A stretch of 28,600 nt of DNA from Bacillota bacterium (GTDB taxonomy: Bacteria; Bacillota; Clostridia; Christensenellales; Aristaeellaceae). The notes below the pieces were generated by a model. That model was not told the DNA's origin. It saw nothing but the letters and a program-made list of their open reading frames with translations, and did no database searches. The stretch is from positions 1 through 28,600 of the forward strand of contig JAEZTL010000024.1 in assembly GCA_023421395.1 (NCBI GenBank), in the 5' to 3' direction. This document shows, piece after piece, positions 1-7,646 of the stretch. The position numbers and the translations under genes are program-made. The stretch's first letter is position 1. Every line of letters starts with the position of its first letter.

Positions 1-70
1 CTTCGCGCAATGCCCAGACACCGGCACAGCGCTGATATTGAGTACTTGTGGGCATTGGCTCGAATCACAA
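1..70 (-). CDS. IS3-family transposase OrfB, N-terminal fragment cut by window edge
   Basis: Only the first twenty or so codons are in the window. The translation reads VIRANAHKYSISALCRCLGI, which matches the usual N-terminus of IS3 OrfB (a YSISxxCRxLGI pattern just before the DDE integrase domain). The frame is -1 relative to orfA, and a GTG at base 68 could also serve as an independent start. In the family OrfB is normally made as an OrfAB fusion by programmed -1 frameshifting. No canonical A-rich slippery heptamer is visible here; the overlap holds only CGAAAG. Confidence 0.75.
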
Positions 71-358
71 CTACTTTCGTGCGAATATCAGCGCCGCTTG
101 CTTTAATACGTCGTTCTCCATCCGCAGTTGCTGATTCTCTTTCCGGAGCCGCAGAAGTTCATGCTCCTCCGGCGTCCGGTTATCCTTGTCGTGGCTGGAG
201 CCGGTCGCGTTGATCCGCTTTGCCCATTTGTCAAAGGCTGATCCGGTCAGATCATATTCTCGGACAATCTCGCTTCGGGGCTTGCCGTGATTGAATAGCT
301 CGACCAGTTGCTTCTTCTGTTCCTCGCTGAAGGTTCTCCGAGCTCGTCTTTCTGCCAT
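71..358 (-). CDS. IS3-family transposase OrfA
   Basis: The 95-aa product has the standard OrfA layout. An N-terminal helix-turn-helix of the transposase_8 type covers about residues 8-50 (RRTFSEEQKKQLVEL, then a YDLTGSAFDKWAKR recognition helix). A leucine-zipper-like coiled coil follows at about residues 62-90 (HELLRLRKENQQLRMENDVL). OrfA binds the terminal repeats of the element and multimerises through the coiled coil. The gene has a strong AAGGAGAAAACC leader before its ATG, and orfB follows in the -1 frame. The copy appears intact as far as it can be seen. Confidence 0.9.
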   Translation of the reverse strand: MAERRARRTFSEEQKKQLVELFNHGKPRSEIVREYDLTGSAFDKWAKRINATGSSHDKDNRTPEEHELLRLRKENQQLRMENDVLKQAALIFARK

Positions 359-465
359 GGTTTTCTCCTTCCTTCTTTCCCTTGGAAGTATACCATGACC
401 TTATCTTTTCTGTACAGTTTAGTGTAGCCTATCCAAATAGACCAGTCGGAAGCAAAGGAAGAGCA

Positions 466-678
466 ATGAGAATCAGCTACAAGAAGCTATGGATACAGTT
501 GATCGAAAAAGACATCTCTCAGGCCATGCTTCGCAAGGAACTGAATATAGCTACAGGCACCATGACGAAGTTGCGGCGCAATGAGGAAGTGGCGCTATCT
601 GTGCTGTTGCGGATATGCGAATATCTGAGCTGCAATATCGGAGATATTTGCGATGCAGTGAGGGTTGATGTTGAGTAA
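466..678 (+). CDS. Small Cro/C1-type HTH transcriptional regulator
   Basis: This 70-aa protein is almost entirely one helix-turn-helix domain of the HTH_26 (XRE-like) kind. The motif SYKKLWIQLIEKDISQAMLR is followed by a second helix and recognition helix (ELNIATGTMTKLRRNE) and an acidic C-terminal helix ending ICDAVRVDVE. The ATG at 466 was chosen because AAAGGAAG sits 5-12 bases upstream. An in-frame ATG at 382 would read into the end of the insertion sequence. It is the first gene of a co-directional set with the two zinc-ribbon genes and the SPFH gene, so it is the likely local regulator of that cassette. Its operator is not identifiable. Confidence 0.8.
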   Translation: MRISYKKLWIQLIEKDISQAMLRKELNIATGTMTKLRRNEEVALSVLLRICEYLSCNIGDICDAVRVDVE

Positions 679-719
679 GTCTCGGAGGCGCATTGAATCT
701 TTCTAGCAGGAGCAAAGCA

Positions 720-1184
720 ATGGGCTTTTGTACGAATTGTGGAAACAGGCTTACTGATGAATGTGTTTTCTGCCCTAAATGTGGTTGCAGGGTATGCCAG
801 ACGCAGAATACTTCTGCGTCTGACTTCTCGGAAACTGAGGGTCAAAAGAAATGTCCGAACTGTGGTAATGGTATGCCAAAAGACATTTTTTACTGTCTGG
901 AGTGTGGCTGTCAATTTCTACCCGTACGGACTTCTATCAATATGGATATGGATTACAAATCGGCTGTTCAAAGAACAGGCAAATTGTCAGGGGTGTGGAG
1001 AAACAAATGGGCGTCGTTCTTTCTGTGCGTGTCTTTGGGGTGGTTGGGCATCCATAAGTTTTACGAAGGGAAAATAGTTATGGGGGTTCTGTACCTATTT
1101 ACGCTCGGTTTACTGGGCATAGGTTGGCTTGCCGATTCTGTCATTTTGTTGTGCAAACCCAATCCATACAGAGCAAAACGATGA
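720..1184 (+). CDS. Double zinc-ribbon protein with TM2 membrane domain
   Basis: The 154-aa product has two zinc ribbons, Cys 4/7/18/21 (FCTNCG, FCPKCG) and Cys 45/48/59/62 (KCPNCG, YCLECG). A TM2 domain follows at about residues 95-146: two hydrophobic helices around a GWLGIHKFYEGK turn and the LGIGWLADSVILL helix. TM2 proteins are short helical-hairpin membrane proteins of mostly unknown function; the ribbons should be cytoplasmic. The ATG at 720 has GCAGGAG eight bases upstream. A TTG at 693 in the same frame has no comparable site. The gene lies 41 bases after the HTH gene and 21 before the next zinc-ribbon gene. Its low GC matches the island and not the host DNA. Confidence 0.85.
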   Translation: MGFCTNCGNRLTDECVFCPKCGCRVCQTQNTSASDFSETEGQKKCPNCGNGMPKDIFYCLECGCQFLPVRTSINMDMDYKSAVQRTGKLSGVWRNKWASFFLCVSLGWLGIHKFYEGKIVMGVLYLFTLGLLGIGWLADSVILLCKPNPYRAKR

Positions 1185-1205
1185 CCTGCTACAGGGGGAA
1201 GAGAA

Positions 1206-2231
1206 ATGGCATTCTGTGGTAATTGTGGGGCGAAGCTCCTGGAAGGAGCGAAGTTCTGCCAAAAATGTGGTAGCCCGACGGCAGCAAACAGTCAACGCAA
1301 AACAGAGAGAGAGCACGAATACTATGGAAAAATATATAAATGCCCTTCTTGTGGTGAACCATTAGACTCCTTTGTATCCAGGTGCCCCGCCTGTGGTTTG
1401 GAACTGAGGGGTGCAAAGGCAACGAGTTCCGTGCGTGAATTCGCACTTAAACTAGAGGCAATTGAGTCACAGCGCGGGCGCATAAAGAGATCGGGCTTCT
1501 TCGCAAAACTGACTCAGACGAAGCAAATATCTGTAATAGACGAGCAAAAGATAAGCCTGATAAAGAATTTCTCCGTCCCGAATACGAAAGAAGACATTCT
1601 AGAGTTTATGATCCTTGCGACATCAAATATTGATACGTCGGTTTTTGGAGCCTTTGAGACTCCAGATGACGCAAAGGCGATGGCAGAAGCATGGAACGCT
1701 AAAATCAAGCAGGTATACGAGAAAGCTAAGAATACATGTGGTTCCGACCCAGGTTTTCCAAGGATACAGGAACTGTATGATTCTTGCCATGCAGACATGG
1801 CGAAGAAAAAGAGAAAGAAAACAGTCAAATGGGTTCTGTTCATTGGCTGGCTCCCGTTGTTATGGGCAGTGATAATTATATCTTTGATTATCACCGGCCC
1901 GAAAGATGAAGCAAAGGAGATAGCAAGATTAGAAGCGATTATTGTTGATGTGCAGGAAGCCCTGGATAGAAAAGAATATAAACTTGCTTTAAATATTGCA
2001 GATTCCATCGATTACCAACGCTCCGATAACGAAATGGAACGAAAATGGGATATACAGCGAGAATACTGGATCGACAAAGTGCTGGATGAAGCTGCAAGCA
2101 ACGGCGTTGAACTCGAATATGTTACAAGCGAGGATGCTGATGAAGCAAACAAGGACCCATCAAAAAGTATTTATGATGCGTTTTTTGAAGGCTATAATGA
2201 CGGACTTCAATCTGCGCAGGAGAGCGACTAA
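1206..2231 (+). CDS. Zinc-ribbon membrane protein with C-terminal external domain
   Basis: The 341-aa product starts with two zinc ribbons: Cys 4/7/18/21 (FCGNCG, FCQKCG) and Cys 46/49/60/63 (KCPSCG, RCPACG). A charged helical cytoplasmic part (about 70-205) ends in a Lys/Arg cluster (KKKRKKTVK). A single membrane helix spans about 209-230, and a C-terminal part rich in Glu, Asp and Lys is predicted to be outside. The C-terminal part is helical and may be TPR-like (EALDRKEYKLALNIADSI). GGGGGAAG precedes the ATG by a few bases. The N-terminal ribbon resembles that of the upstream gene, so the two proteins may work together, perhaps pairing through their ribbons. No enzymatic motif was seen; the function is unknown. 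Confidence 0.8.
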   Translation: MAFCGNCGAKLLEGAKFCQKCGSPTAANSQRKTEREHEYYGKIYKCPSCGEPLDSFVSRCPACGLELRGAKATSSVREFALKLEAIESQRGRIKRSGFFAKLTQTKQISVIDEQKISLIKNFSVPNTKEDILEFMILATSNIDTSVFGAFETPDDAKAMAEAWNAKIKQVYEKAKNTCGSDPGFPRIQELYDSCHADMAKKKRKKTVKWVLFIGWLPLLWAVIIISLIITGPKDEAKEIARLEAIIVDVQEALDRKEYKLALNIADSIDYQRSDNEMERKWDIQREYWIDKVLDEAASNGVELEYVTSEDADEANKDPSKSIYDAFFEGYNDGLQSAQESD

Positions 2232-2269
2232 AACATCGACAAGAGGAACGAACAAGGAGGAGTGCGGCT

Positions 2270-3637
2270 ATGGGATTGTTTGATAGGAGTAAACGCACTG
2301 GCGGCTTTATGGATGAGATACGCTGTGACGAGCCCTCGTATCTGATATGGAAGTGGCATCCGACTAGTACACAACAGGGGGACAACCTACGGGAAAATGC
2401 CATACGCTGGGGGTCTTCTTTGCGCGTCAAGGACGGCGAAGTCGCCGTTTTCGTCTATCATCAGAAGAACGGCCTGATGCAGGATTTCATTGAAGGTCCC
2501 TATGATCAGACCATTAAGACCGTGAACTTCCCCATCCTTGCAAGTATAGTGGGCTTGGCATATGAAGGTGGAACGCCCTTCCAAGCCGAGGTTTATTTCA
2601 TCAACCTTGCCCGCATCACCCAGGTGAGGTTCGGCGTGCCGTTCTTTGATGTCTACGATCCAAGATTCCTCGATTTTGGTGTACCAGTTGCTGTGAGAGG
2701 AACCATCAGTTTCCATATTGCCGATTATCGGGAATATATAAAGCTTAACAGGCTGAGCACCTTCAAACTCGATGACTTTCTGAAACAGATTCGAGATGCC
2801 GTTTGCCGCTATGTGAAAGACACCGTTGCCAACGCTCCAGCAGAACATAACATTCCCGTAGTACAGATAGAAGCCAAAACAGCACAGATCAATGATGTGC
2901 TCGAATATGACCTAGGCGAGCGGTTGAAAGAAACCTTTGGTGTAGAGGTCTCTGGCGTCGACATCGGCGTAATCGAAATTGATAAGGCTAGCGAAGGCTA
3001 TCGTCAGCTTATGAGCGTCACCAAGGACATTGCCGCCACCACAGTACAAGCGCAGACGGCAGTCAAAATCAAGGACATCCACGACAAGCAGCGTATTGAA
3101 GCAGAACACTACGGAGAGAGTCTCCGCATCCAACGCGAAGAAGGACAGTATGCCCGGCGCAAGCAGACCCAAAGCTCCAACTTTGCCGCTTTCCAAGTGG
3201 AGAAACAAGCAGAAGTGGGCGTTGCGGGCGCAAAGGCCCTTGGCCAGATGGGTTCAAATGGAGCCGGAGATGTGAACCTTGGCGGTGGCAGCGACGGCTT
3301 CAATATGGCGGCTATGATGGCAAGCATGGCTGTCGGCGGTGCCGTAGGGCAAAATATAGCCGGGGCAATGAATAATATGATGTCGGGTGTGAATTCGTCG
3401 GTGCAGCAGCCAGCCACTCCGTCTCCTATCTCAAGGATTGTATACCATGTCGCAGTCAATGGTCAGGCTACTGGACCATTTGACCTTGCGGTTTTAAATC
3501 ACATGGTCGCGTCGGGACAGTTCACCGCCGAAAGTCTCGTTTGGAAAGCCGGTATGACACAGTGGGTAAAGGCCGGCACGATAGACGATCTAAAAGATAT
3601 GTTTTCCTCAGCGCCGCCTGTTCCACCTACACCATAA
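2270..3637 (+). CDS. SPFH/band 7 domain protein with C-terminal GYF_2 domain
   Basis: The 455-aa product is of the YdjI-like SPFH group often named virion core protein. The SPFH fold covers about residues 22-270 (start DEIRCDEPSYLIWKWHP, then LRVKDGEVAVFVYHQKNG and a GTISFHIADYREYIK strand-helix segment). A helical stretch and a Gly/Ala/Met-rich low-complexity stretch (about 300-385) follow. A GYF_2 domain (DUF4339) closes it at about 389-447 (VAVNGQATGPFDLAVLNHMV, then LVWKAGMTQWVKAG). SPFH proteins oligomerise on membranes as scaffolds, and GYF_2 usually binds partners. The RBS is AAGGAGGAG. It is the last cassette gene, 38 bases after the zinc-ribbon gene, and its 3' end overlaps the convergent recombinase by 11 bases. 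Confidence 0.9.
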   Translation: MGLFDRSKRTGGFMDEIRCDEPSYLIWKWHPTSTQQGDNLRENAIRWGSSLRVKDGEVAVFVYHQKNGLMQDFIEGPYDQTIKTVNFPILASIVGLAYEGGTPFQAEVYFINLARITQVRFGVPFFDVYDPRFLDFGVPVAVRGTISFHIADYREYIKLNRLSTFKLDDFLKQIRDAVCRYVKDTVANAPAEHNIPVVQIEAKTAQINDVLEYDLGERLKETFGVEVSGVDIGVIEIDKASEGYRQLMSVTKDIAATTVQAQTAVKIKDIHDKQRIEAEHYGESLRIQREEGQYARRKQTQSSNFAAFQVEKQAEVGVAGAKALGQMGSNGAGDVNLGGGSDGFNMAAMMASMAVGGAVGQNIAGAMNNMMSGVNSSVQQPATPSPISRIVYHVAVNGQATGPFDLAVLNHMVASGQFTAESLVWKAGMTQWVKAGTIDDLKDMFSSAPPVPPTP

Positions 3638-4943
3638 TCTCCATCCCGTTCTTGAACCTGAACGTTATCGAGCCGTCCCTGCCGACCTTTACATGGTCAA
3701 CAACCGCCAGCCAGAGCTTTTCGTCAAACTCTGTGATGGCAAGCGGGCGGCTCTGAATGTCGCGGATGAAGGATTCCAGCACCTTTACCCTGCCGAGGCG
3801 CTCGCGCTTGGCGGCTTCCAACTTCTCCAGCCGCTGCGACGCTTGCCGGTGACGCTCCAGGTAGCTGTTGTTGCGCTCGCTCCACTCGCTCTGGCTCATG
3901 GCGGTTCGGGCGTTTTCGTAGATTGCCTTTCGGGATAGCTCCGACACCACCTCAAGTTCGCGGTACAGCCCGGCGAGTTCGGCATCAATCTCCGATGTAT
4001 CGCACAGGGCGCTTTGGGCAAGGTGGCAGTCCTCAATCAGCCCATTGCGGTCGCCCATCAGGATGTTGAACGCCGTGAGAAACCGAGCTTTGATGTCCTC
4101 CTCGGTGATGTGCGGCGTTTGGCATCCATTGCCTGGAATGCCGCATCGCTTGTATTTATCGTTGCACTGCCAGACCTCGCGGCGGCGGGCTTTGTCTTCC
4201 TTGTAGCTGCCCCACACCTTCTTGCCAAACCACCCGCCGCAGTCGGCACAGACGATTCTGGCGGCGAAGATACTTGTGCAACTCGTGGGTCTGCCGAGCC
4301 CCTTGCGCCGCTCAATCTCCAGCTGTACGGCGTCGAACTCGTCCGGTTCGATAATGGCGGGATGGCTGTCCTCAACATAGAACTGCTGGATTCTGCCGTC
4401 GTTTTTCACCATCTTCTTTGTGAGGAAATCGGCGCAATAGGTCTTTTGCAGCAGAGCGTGGCTTTTGTACTTTTCGTTGGCCAGGATGGATTGAACCACA
4501 GCCGGTTGCCAAGTCTTCTTGCCCGCCGGGGATGCGATACCGTGGTCGCCGAGGTGCTTGGCGATGGCGGAGAAGGTCTTCCCTTCCATGAAAAGCTTGA
4601 ACATGAACCGCACAATCTCCGCTTCGGCGGGGACGATCTTTGGCAAACCATCCTCGCCTTTCTCGTAGCCGAGAAACTGTTTATACGGAAGGCTCACCTT
4701 TCCGTCAGCCATCCGTTTCCGCTGTCCCCACGTTACATTCTCTGAAATGGAACGGCTCTCCTCCTGCGCCAGAGAGGACATGATGGTAATCAGCAATTCC
4801 CCTTTCGACGAATCATCCAAAGCCAAATCCCCTTTCACCATAAACGCGATGCCCATCGCCTTATTCCATGCGCACAAAACGACGGTTTTTTTACAATTTG
4901 TCTCCTGGTTTTCCAGAAAGAACTCTTTTTCCGGTGCGCGCAA
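3627..4943 (-). pseudogene. Large serine recombinase lacking its catalytic N-terminus
   Basis: The open frame is 438 codons. Clear homology begins near codon 46 (SKGELLITIMSSLAQEESRS, the end of the resolvase domain with its long helix). The Recombinase domain (about 75-180, VSLPYKQFLGYEKGEDGLPK), a zinc beta-ribbon (about 226-280, CADCGGWFG and later WQCND and CQTPHI) and a coiled-coil C-terminus follow. The first ~140 residues of the family, including the nucleophilic Ser and its Arg residues, are absent; the first 40 codons read through unrelated sequence. It cannot be an active integrase. It probably once moved the island, then lost its 5' end at the junction with GC-rich host DNA near 4810-4950. 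Confidence 0.85.
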
Positions 4944-4959
4944 CCATCCGCAAAACGGA

Positions 4960-5310
4960 CGGTTTCCGCCGGTACGGTGTCTCGCCGGGCGACACGGCGG
5001 GCCGCGTGGCGGGCTGCCTGTGATCGAGGCGGAGCCCGGCGATCCGGTACAAATGCCGGAAGTGACCGCCGCACCCGAAGATGGCCACGCGCCGGATGGA
5101 CCCTCACCCTACGCACCCCCGACGCCCGCGCCGTCTCTGGCGCCGGAAACAACGCCCTTGCCGGGGGACGCCGCGATGATCGCGGAGGACGCCATTCGAA
5201 AGGGCGTCAGGCCGCGGACCACGCTGTTCGCCAGATCCGCGGCCGCAGCGGGGAGCGCGCCAGGCGCGGAACCTCCCATTCAAAGTGTCGTCCGGAAATC
5301 CGGCGGATAA
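4960..5310 (+). pseudogene. 3' remnant of a truncated Pro/Ala-rich protein gene
   Basis: From about 5015 to the TAA at 5310 this frame has the strongly GC-ending codons of the host genes and no interruption, so it looks truly coding. It has no start codon or RBS of its own: upstream it runs into the island junction and then into sequence antisense to the recombinase. The translation is a low-complexity tail rich in Pro, Ala, Glu and Asp (PEVTAAPEDGHAPDG, then PTPAPSLAPETTPLPG) ending in QSVVRKSGG. Tails like this occur on cell-envelope proteins, including class A penicillin-binding proteins, but the family cannot be told from the remnant. The body of the gene was probably lost when the island arrived or was rearranged. 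Confidence 0.4.
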
Positions 5311-5400
5311 AGCGCCCGCCACAGCACCGCTCCCGCGCACGACGCGCTTTTGGCCTTCGCATTCACGACGGCGGCCCGGCTCGCGTCCTTTTGGCGGTTA

Positions 5401-5429
5401 ATGACAAAGGCATCCGAATGTGTTATAGT
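5401..5429 (+). promoter_or_regulatory. Sigma-A promoter of the prenyltransferase-like gene
   Basis: ATGACA (5401-5406) and TATAGT (5424-5429) are separated by 17 bases, and a TGT triplet just before the -10 makes it an extended -10 promoter. Transcription would start about 25 bases upstream of the ATG at 5461. Confidence 0.75.
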
Positions 5430-5460
5430 CTTCACAGGCTCGTTAAGGGGGGATGCGATC

Positions 5461-6294
5461 ATGGCCGTCCTGCCGCAGTATCAATCCGACGTGGACGCGA
5501 TCCTGGCGATGCGCGACCGCAACGGGGCCGATCTCTGGGCGACGCCCGACCGGAAACTGGCAAAGGGCGGCGTATTTTCCACCCTTGGAAGCGCGCTGCT
5601 GCTGCTCGAACTGGGCGTCTCACCCTCCGACCCGCTGCTCACGGCCGTGGCGGACCTCATCTTCAGCACATGGCGCGAAGATGGCCGCTTCAAGCTGTCG
5701 CCCCAGGGTGCGATTTACCCGTGCCACACGATCCATGCCGCCAACGCGCTGTGCCACCTGGGCCATGCGGAGGACCCCCGCCTCCGGAAGACCTTCGAAC
5801 ATCTGATGGATACGCAGTACCCGGACGGCGGCTGGCGCTGCAACAAATTCAGCTTCGGGCGCGGCCCGGAGACGGCGTTTTCCAACCCCGGCCCGACGCT
5901 GAACGCGCTGGACGTCTTCCGCTTCACCCCATTCCTCAACCGGGAGGAAGCCCTGGATCGGGCGGTATCATTCCTACTTGGACACTGGACGATCCGCCGC
6001 CCCATCGGCCCCTGCCATTATGGGATCGGCACCCTGTTCATGCAGCCGGAATACCCCTTCGGGAATTACAATCTTTTTTTGTACGTCTACGTGCTGTCGT
6101 TTTACCGGAGCGCCCGGCGCGATCCACGGTTTCTGGAGGCGCTGAGCGCGCTTGAATCCGATTTGACGGACGGGCGGATCGTGGTGAAGCGCGTCAATCC
6201 CAGGCTGGCCGGGTTCGCCTTCTGCAAAAAAGGCGCGTCCAGCGCGCCGGCCACGGAGCGGTATCACGAGATCCTGAAAAACATCGGAAGATAG
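5461..6294 (+). CDS. Prenyltransferase / squalene-cyclase repeat protein
   Basis: The 277-aa product has the alternating-helix pattern of the terpene cyclase/prenyltransferase (alpha-alpha) toroid. Repeats carry the DGGW-type turn (DTQYPDGGWRCNKF at 117-130) and a second DGRF turn (WREDGRFKL at 71-79), with helices such as GSALLLLELG and HTIHAANALCHLG between them. It is much shorter than squalene-hopene cyclase (over 600 aa), and no DxDD protonation motif was seen, so cyclase activity is doubtful. A role as a carbohydrate- or lipid-binding toroid, or an enzyme acting on another substrate, is possible. The ATG at 5461 follows a GGGGGGA site by 6-7 bases. The gene is a single unit with a strong promoter. 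Confidence 0.7.
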   Translation: MAVLPQYQSDVDAILAMRDRNGADLWATPDRKLAKGGVFSTLGSALLLLELGVSPSDPLLTAVADLIFSTWREDGRFKLSPQGAIYPCHTIHAANALCHLGHAEDPRLRKTFEHLMDTQYPDGGWRCNKFSFGRGPETAFSNPGPTLNALDVFRFTPFLNREEALDRAVSFLLGHWTIRRPIGPCHYGIGTLFMQPEYPFGNYNLFLYVYVLSFYRSARRDPRFLEALSALESDLTDGRIVVKRVNPRLAGFAFCKKGASSAPATERYHEILKNIGR

Positions 6295-6383
6295 CGCCCC
6301 ACGCAGTTCTGCGCCGCATAGGCTCGGAGCGCTCCCGCCGGGCTGCGGCGGCCTGCCGGACGCTGTTTCGCACTAACCACTTC

Positions 6384-6401
6384 TGTGTATAGTCTTTACA
6401 T
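6384..6401 (+). promoter_or_regulatory. Possible promoter -10 region of the small membrane protein gene
   Basis: TATAGT at 6388-6393 lies 30 bases upstream of the ATG at 6424. No good -35 box is visible at 16-18 bases. The segment TGTATAGTCTTTACA closely matches TGTTATAGTCTTCACA at the preceding promoter (5421-5436), which suggests a shared element and not a chance match. Confidence 0.4.
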
Positions 6402-6423
6402 CTTACAAATGGGAGGCAAAGAT

Positions 6424-6813
6424 ATGTTTCGCGTCATCGGCTTCATAACGGCCGGCATTCTGATCCTGGTGACAGCCCCCTTCTGGTTCCGTCAGCTGAA
6501 TAAGCACTTTCTCCACTTCCCGGCACAGAAGGTTGGCCCGCTGCTGAAAAAACTGCGCCTGATCCACAAGCCGCTGGGCGCCGCGCTGCTGGTGATTGCC
6601 GCCACCCATGGCTACATGGCGCTCCGGTCCATTCAACTGCACACGGGTTCCCTCGCCTGGCTCTCCTTTGTGGTGACGGCCAGCCTGGGCATCGCTTTTT
6701 ACATTCGAAAAAAGCCGCCTCTTTTCAAGTGGCACAAGCGGGCGGCGCTTTTCTCGGTGCTGCTGGTGCTATTACACCTTCTCTTCCCCGGCGCGCTGTA
6801 CTATCTGATGTAG
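6424..6813 (+). CDS. Small four-helix membrane protein, possible b-type cytochrome
   Basis: The 129-aa product has about four membrane helices. Two helices each carry a pair of histidines spaced about 14 residues apart: IHKPLGAALLVIAATHGYM and KWHKRAALFSVLLVLLHLL. This spacing is what bis-histidine haem ligation uses in DUF4405 and ferric-reductase-like membrane cytochromes b. That is a pattern match only; no haem-binding family was confirmed. The ATG at 6424 was preferred because GGGAGG lies 7 bases upstream. A more distal in-frame ATG at 6385 would sit inside the promoter. The gene stands alone between the prenyltransferase-like gene and an ABC operon. An electron-transfer role is inferred. 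Confidence 0.6.
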   Translation: MFRVIGFITAGILILVTAPFWFRQLNKHFLHFPAQKVGPLLKKLRLIHKPLGAALLVIAATHGYMALRSIQLHTGSLAWLSFVVTASLGIAFYIRKKPPLFKWHKRAALFSVLLVLLHLLFPGALYYLM

Positions 6814-6888
6814 CGCGGCCATGTCGCCGGGCCCGGCGCTCAAAACCGACAGATCGGCGCTCAAACCGCGGATTTGACGCAAGCATGC

Positions 6889-6918
6889 TTTTCCCTCCGG
6901 TGCGGCGCATGGTACAAT
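6889..6918 (+). promoter_or_regulatory. Extended -10 promoter of the ABC transporter operon
   Basis: TACAAT at 6913-6918 is preceded by TGG (6910-6912), giving an extended -10. The -35 region (TTTTCC at 6889-6894, 18-base spacer) is weak. The ABC gene starts 30 bases downstream. Confidence 0.5.
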
Positions 6919-6947
6919 AAGCCCGAATCCAGAGCGGAGGTTTCGCC

Positions 6948-7634
6948 ATGCTGACATGCGATCACCTGACCAAGAAATACCTGACCGCCACGGCGGTGTC
7001 CGACCTGACGCTTTCCATCCCCCGGGGGCGCGTGTACGCGCTGCTGGGCCCCAACGGCAGCGGGAAGACCACGCTGATGAAGATGGCCGCCGGGCTCGTG
7101 AAGCCGACCGGCGGCGCTCTCGCCTTTGAGGGCGCGCCCATCGGCCCCAGTTCCAAGGCGCGCATCGCCTACATGCCCACCGAGGGGTACTTTTTCAGCT
7201 ACATGACCGGCGCGGATGTTGGCGCGTACTATGAGGACTTCTTTCCGGATTTTGACCGCGCCCGCTACCTCGAGATGCTGGATCAGATGCAGCTGCCGGC
7301 CAAAACCCGCGTCAAGCACCTGTCCAGCGGCATGTTGGCCAAGCTCAAGCTGGCGGCCACCCTCGCCCGGGACAGCGAGCTCGTTATGCTGGATGAACCC
7401 CTCAACGGCATCGACATCATCGCACGCGATCAGGTGATCGAGGCCATCAAGTCCCGCATCTCTCCGGAGCGCACATTCCTGTTGTCCAGCCACCTGGTGG
7501 ACGAGCTGGAGCGCATCGTGGACTACGCGGTGTTTATGAAGTCGGGTTCCTCGGTGCTGGAAGGCCCGGCGGAGGCGCTGCGCGACGAGCACGGCAAGAG
7601 CCTGGTGGAACTGTACAAGGAAATATACGCGTAA
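6948..7634 (+). CDS. ABC transporter ATP-binding protein
   Basis: The 228-aa product is a complete ABC ATPase. The Walker A motif is GPNGSGKT (34-41), the signature is LSSGM (125-129), the Walker B is LVMLDEP (145-151) and the switch histidine is in SSH (H182). The Q-loop region reads IAYMPTEG and lacks the usual Gln, as in several YtrB/EcsA-like subgroups. The ATG at 6948 follows GCGGAGG. The permease gene begins 12 bases after its stop, so the pair is one operon. With a single 254-aa permease, the likely complex is a homodimer of each subunit, probably an exporter of a drug, peptide or lipid. The substrate cannot be predicted, and no GntR regulator (as in the ytr operon) is next to it. Confidence 0.9.
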   Translation: MLTCDHLTKKYLTATAVSDLTLSIPRGRVYALLGPNGSGKTTLMKMAAGLVKPTGGALAFEGAPIGPSSKARIAYMPTEGYFFSYMTGADVGAYYEDFFPDFDRARYLEMLDQMQLPAKTRVKHLSSGMLAKLKLAATLARDSELVMLDEPLNGIDIIARDQVIEAIKSRISPERTFLLSSHLVDELERIVDYAVFMKSGSSVLEGPAEALRDEHGKSLVELYKEIYA

Positions 7635-7646
7635 GGGGAGACGGAC

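Larger units (their letters stand above)
1..415 (-). mobile_element. IS3-family insertion sequence, one end only
   Basis: This is the orfA end of an IS3-family element that continues beyond the left edge of the window. OrfA and the start of orfB are both present on the minus strand in the -1 frame arrangement typical of the family. The outer end is placed near base 415 because the sequence there (TGTACAG on the minus strand, about 60 bases upstream of orfA) looks like an IS3-type terminal inverted repeat. The other end is not in the window, so neither the repeat nor a target duplication could be confirmed. The boundary is uncertain by about 15 bases. Confidence 0.8.

Noticed and set aside
3627..4943. 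Reading the recombinase as an intact, active integrase.
   Set aside because: The catalytic Ser domain is missing; the first 40 codons do not match it.
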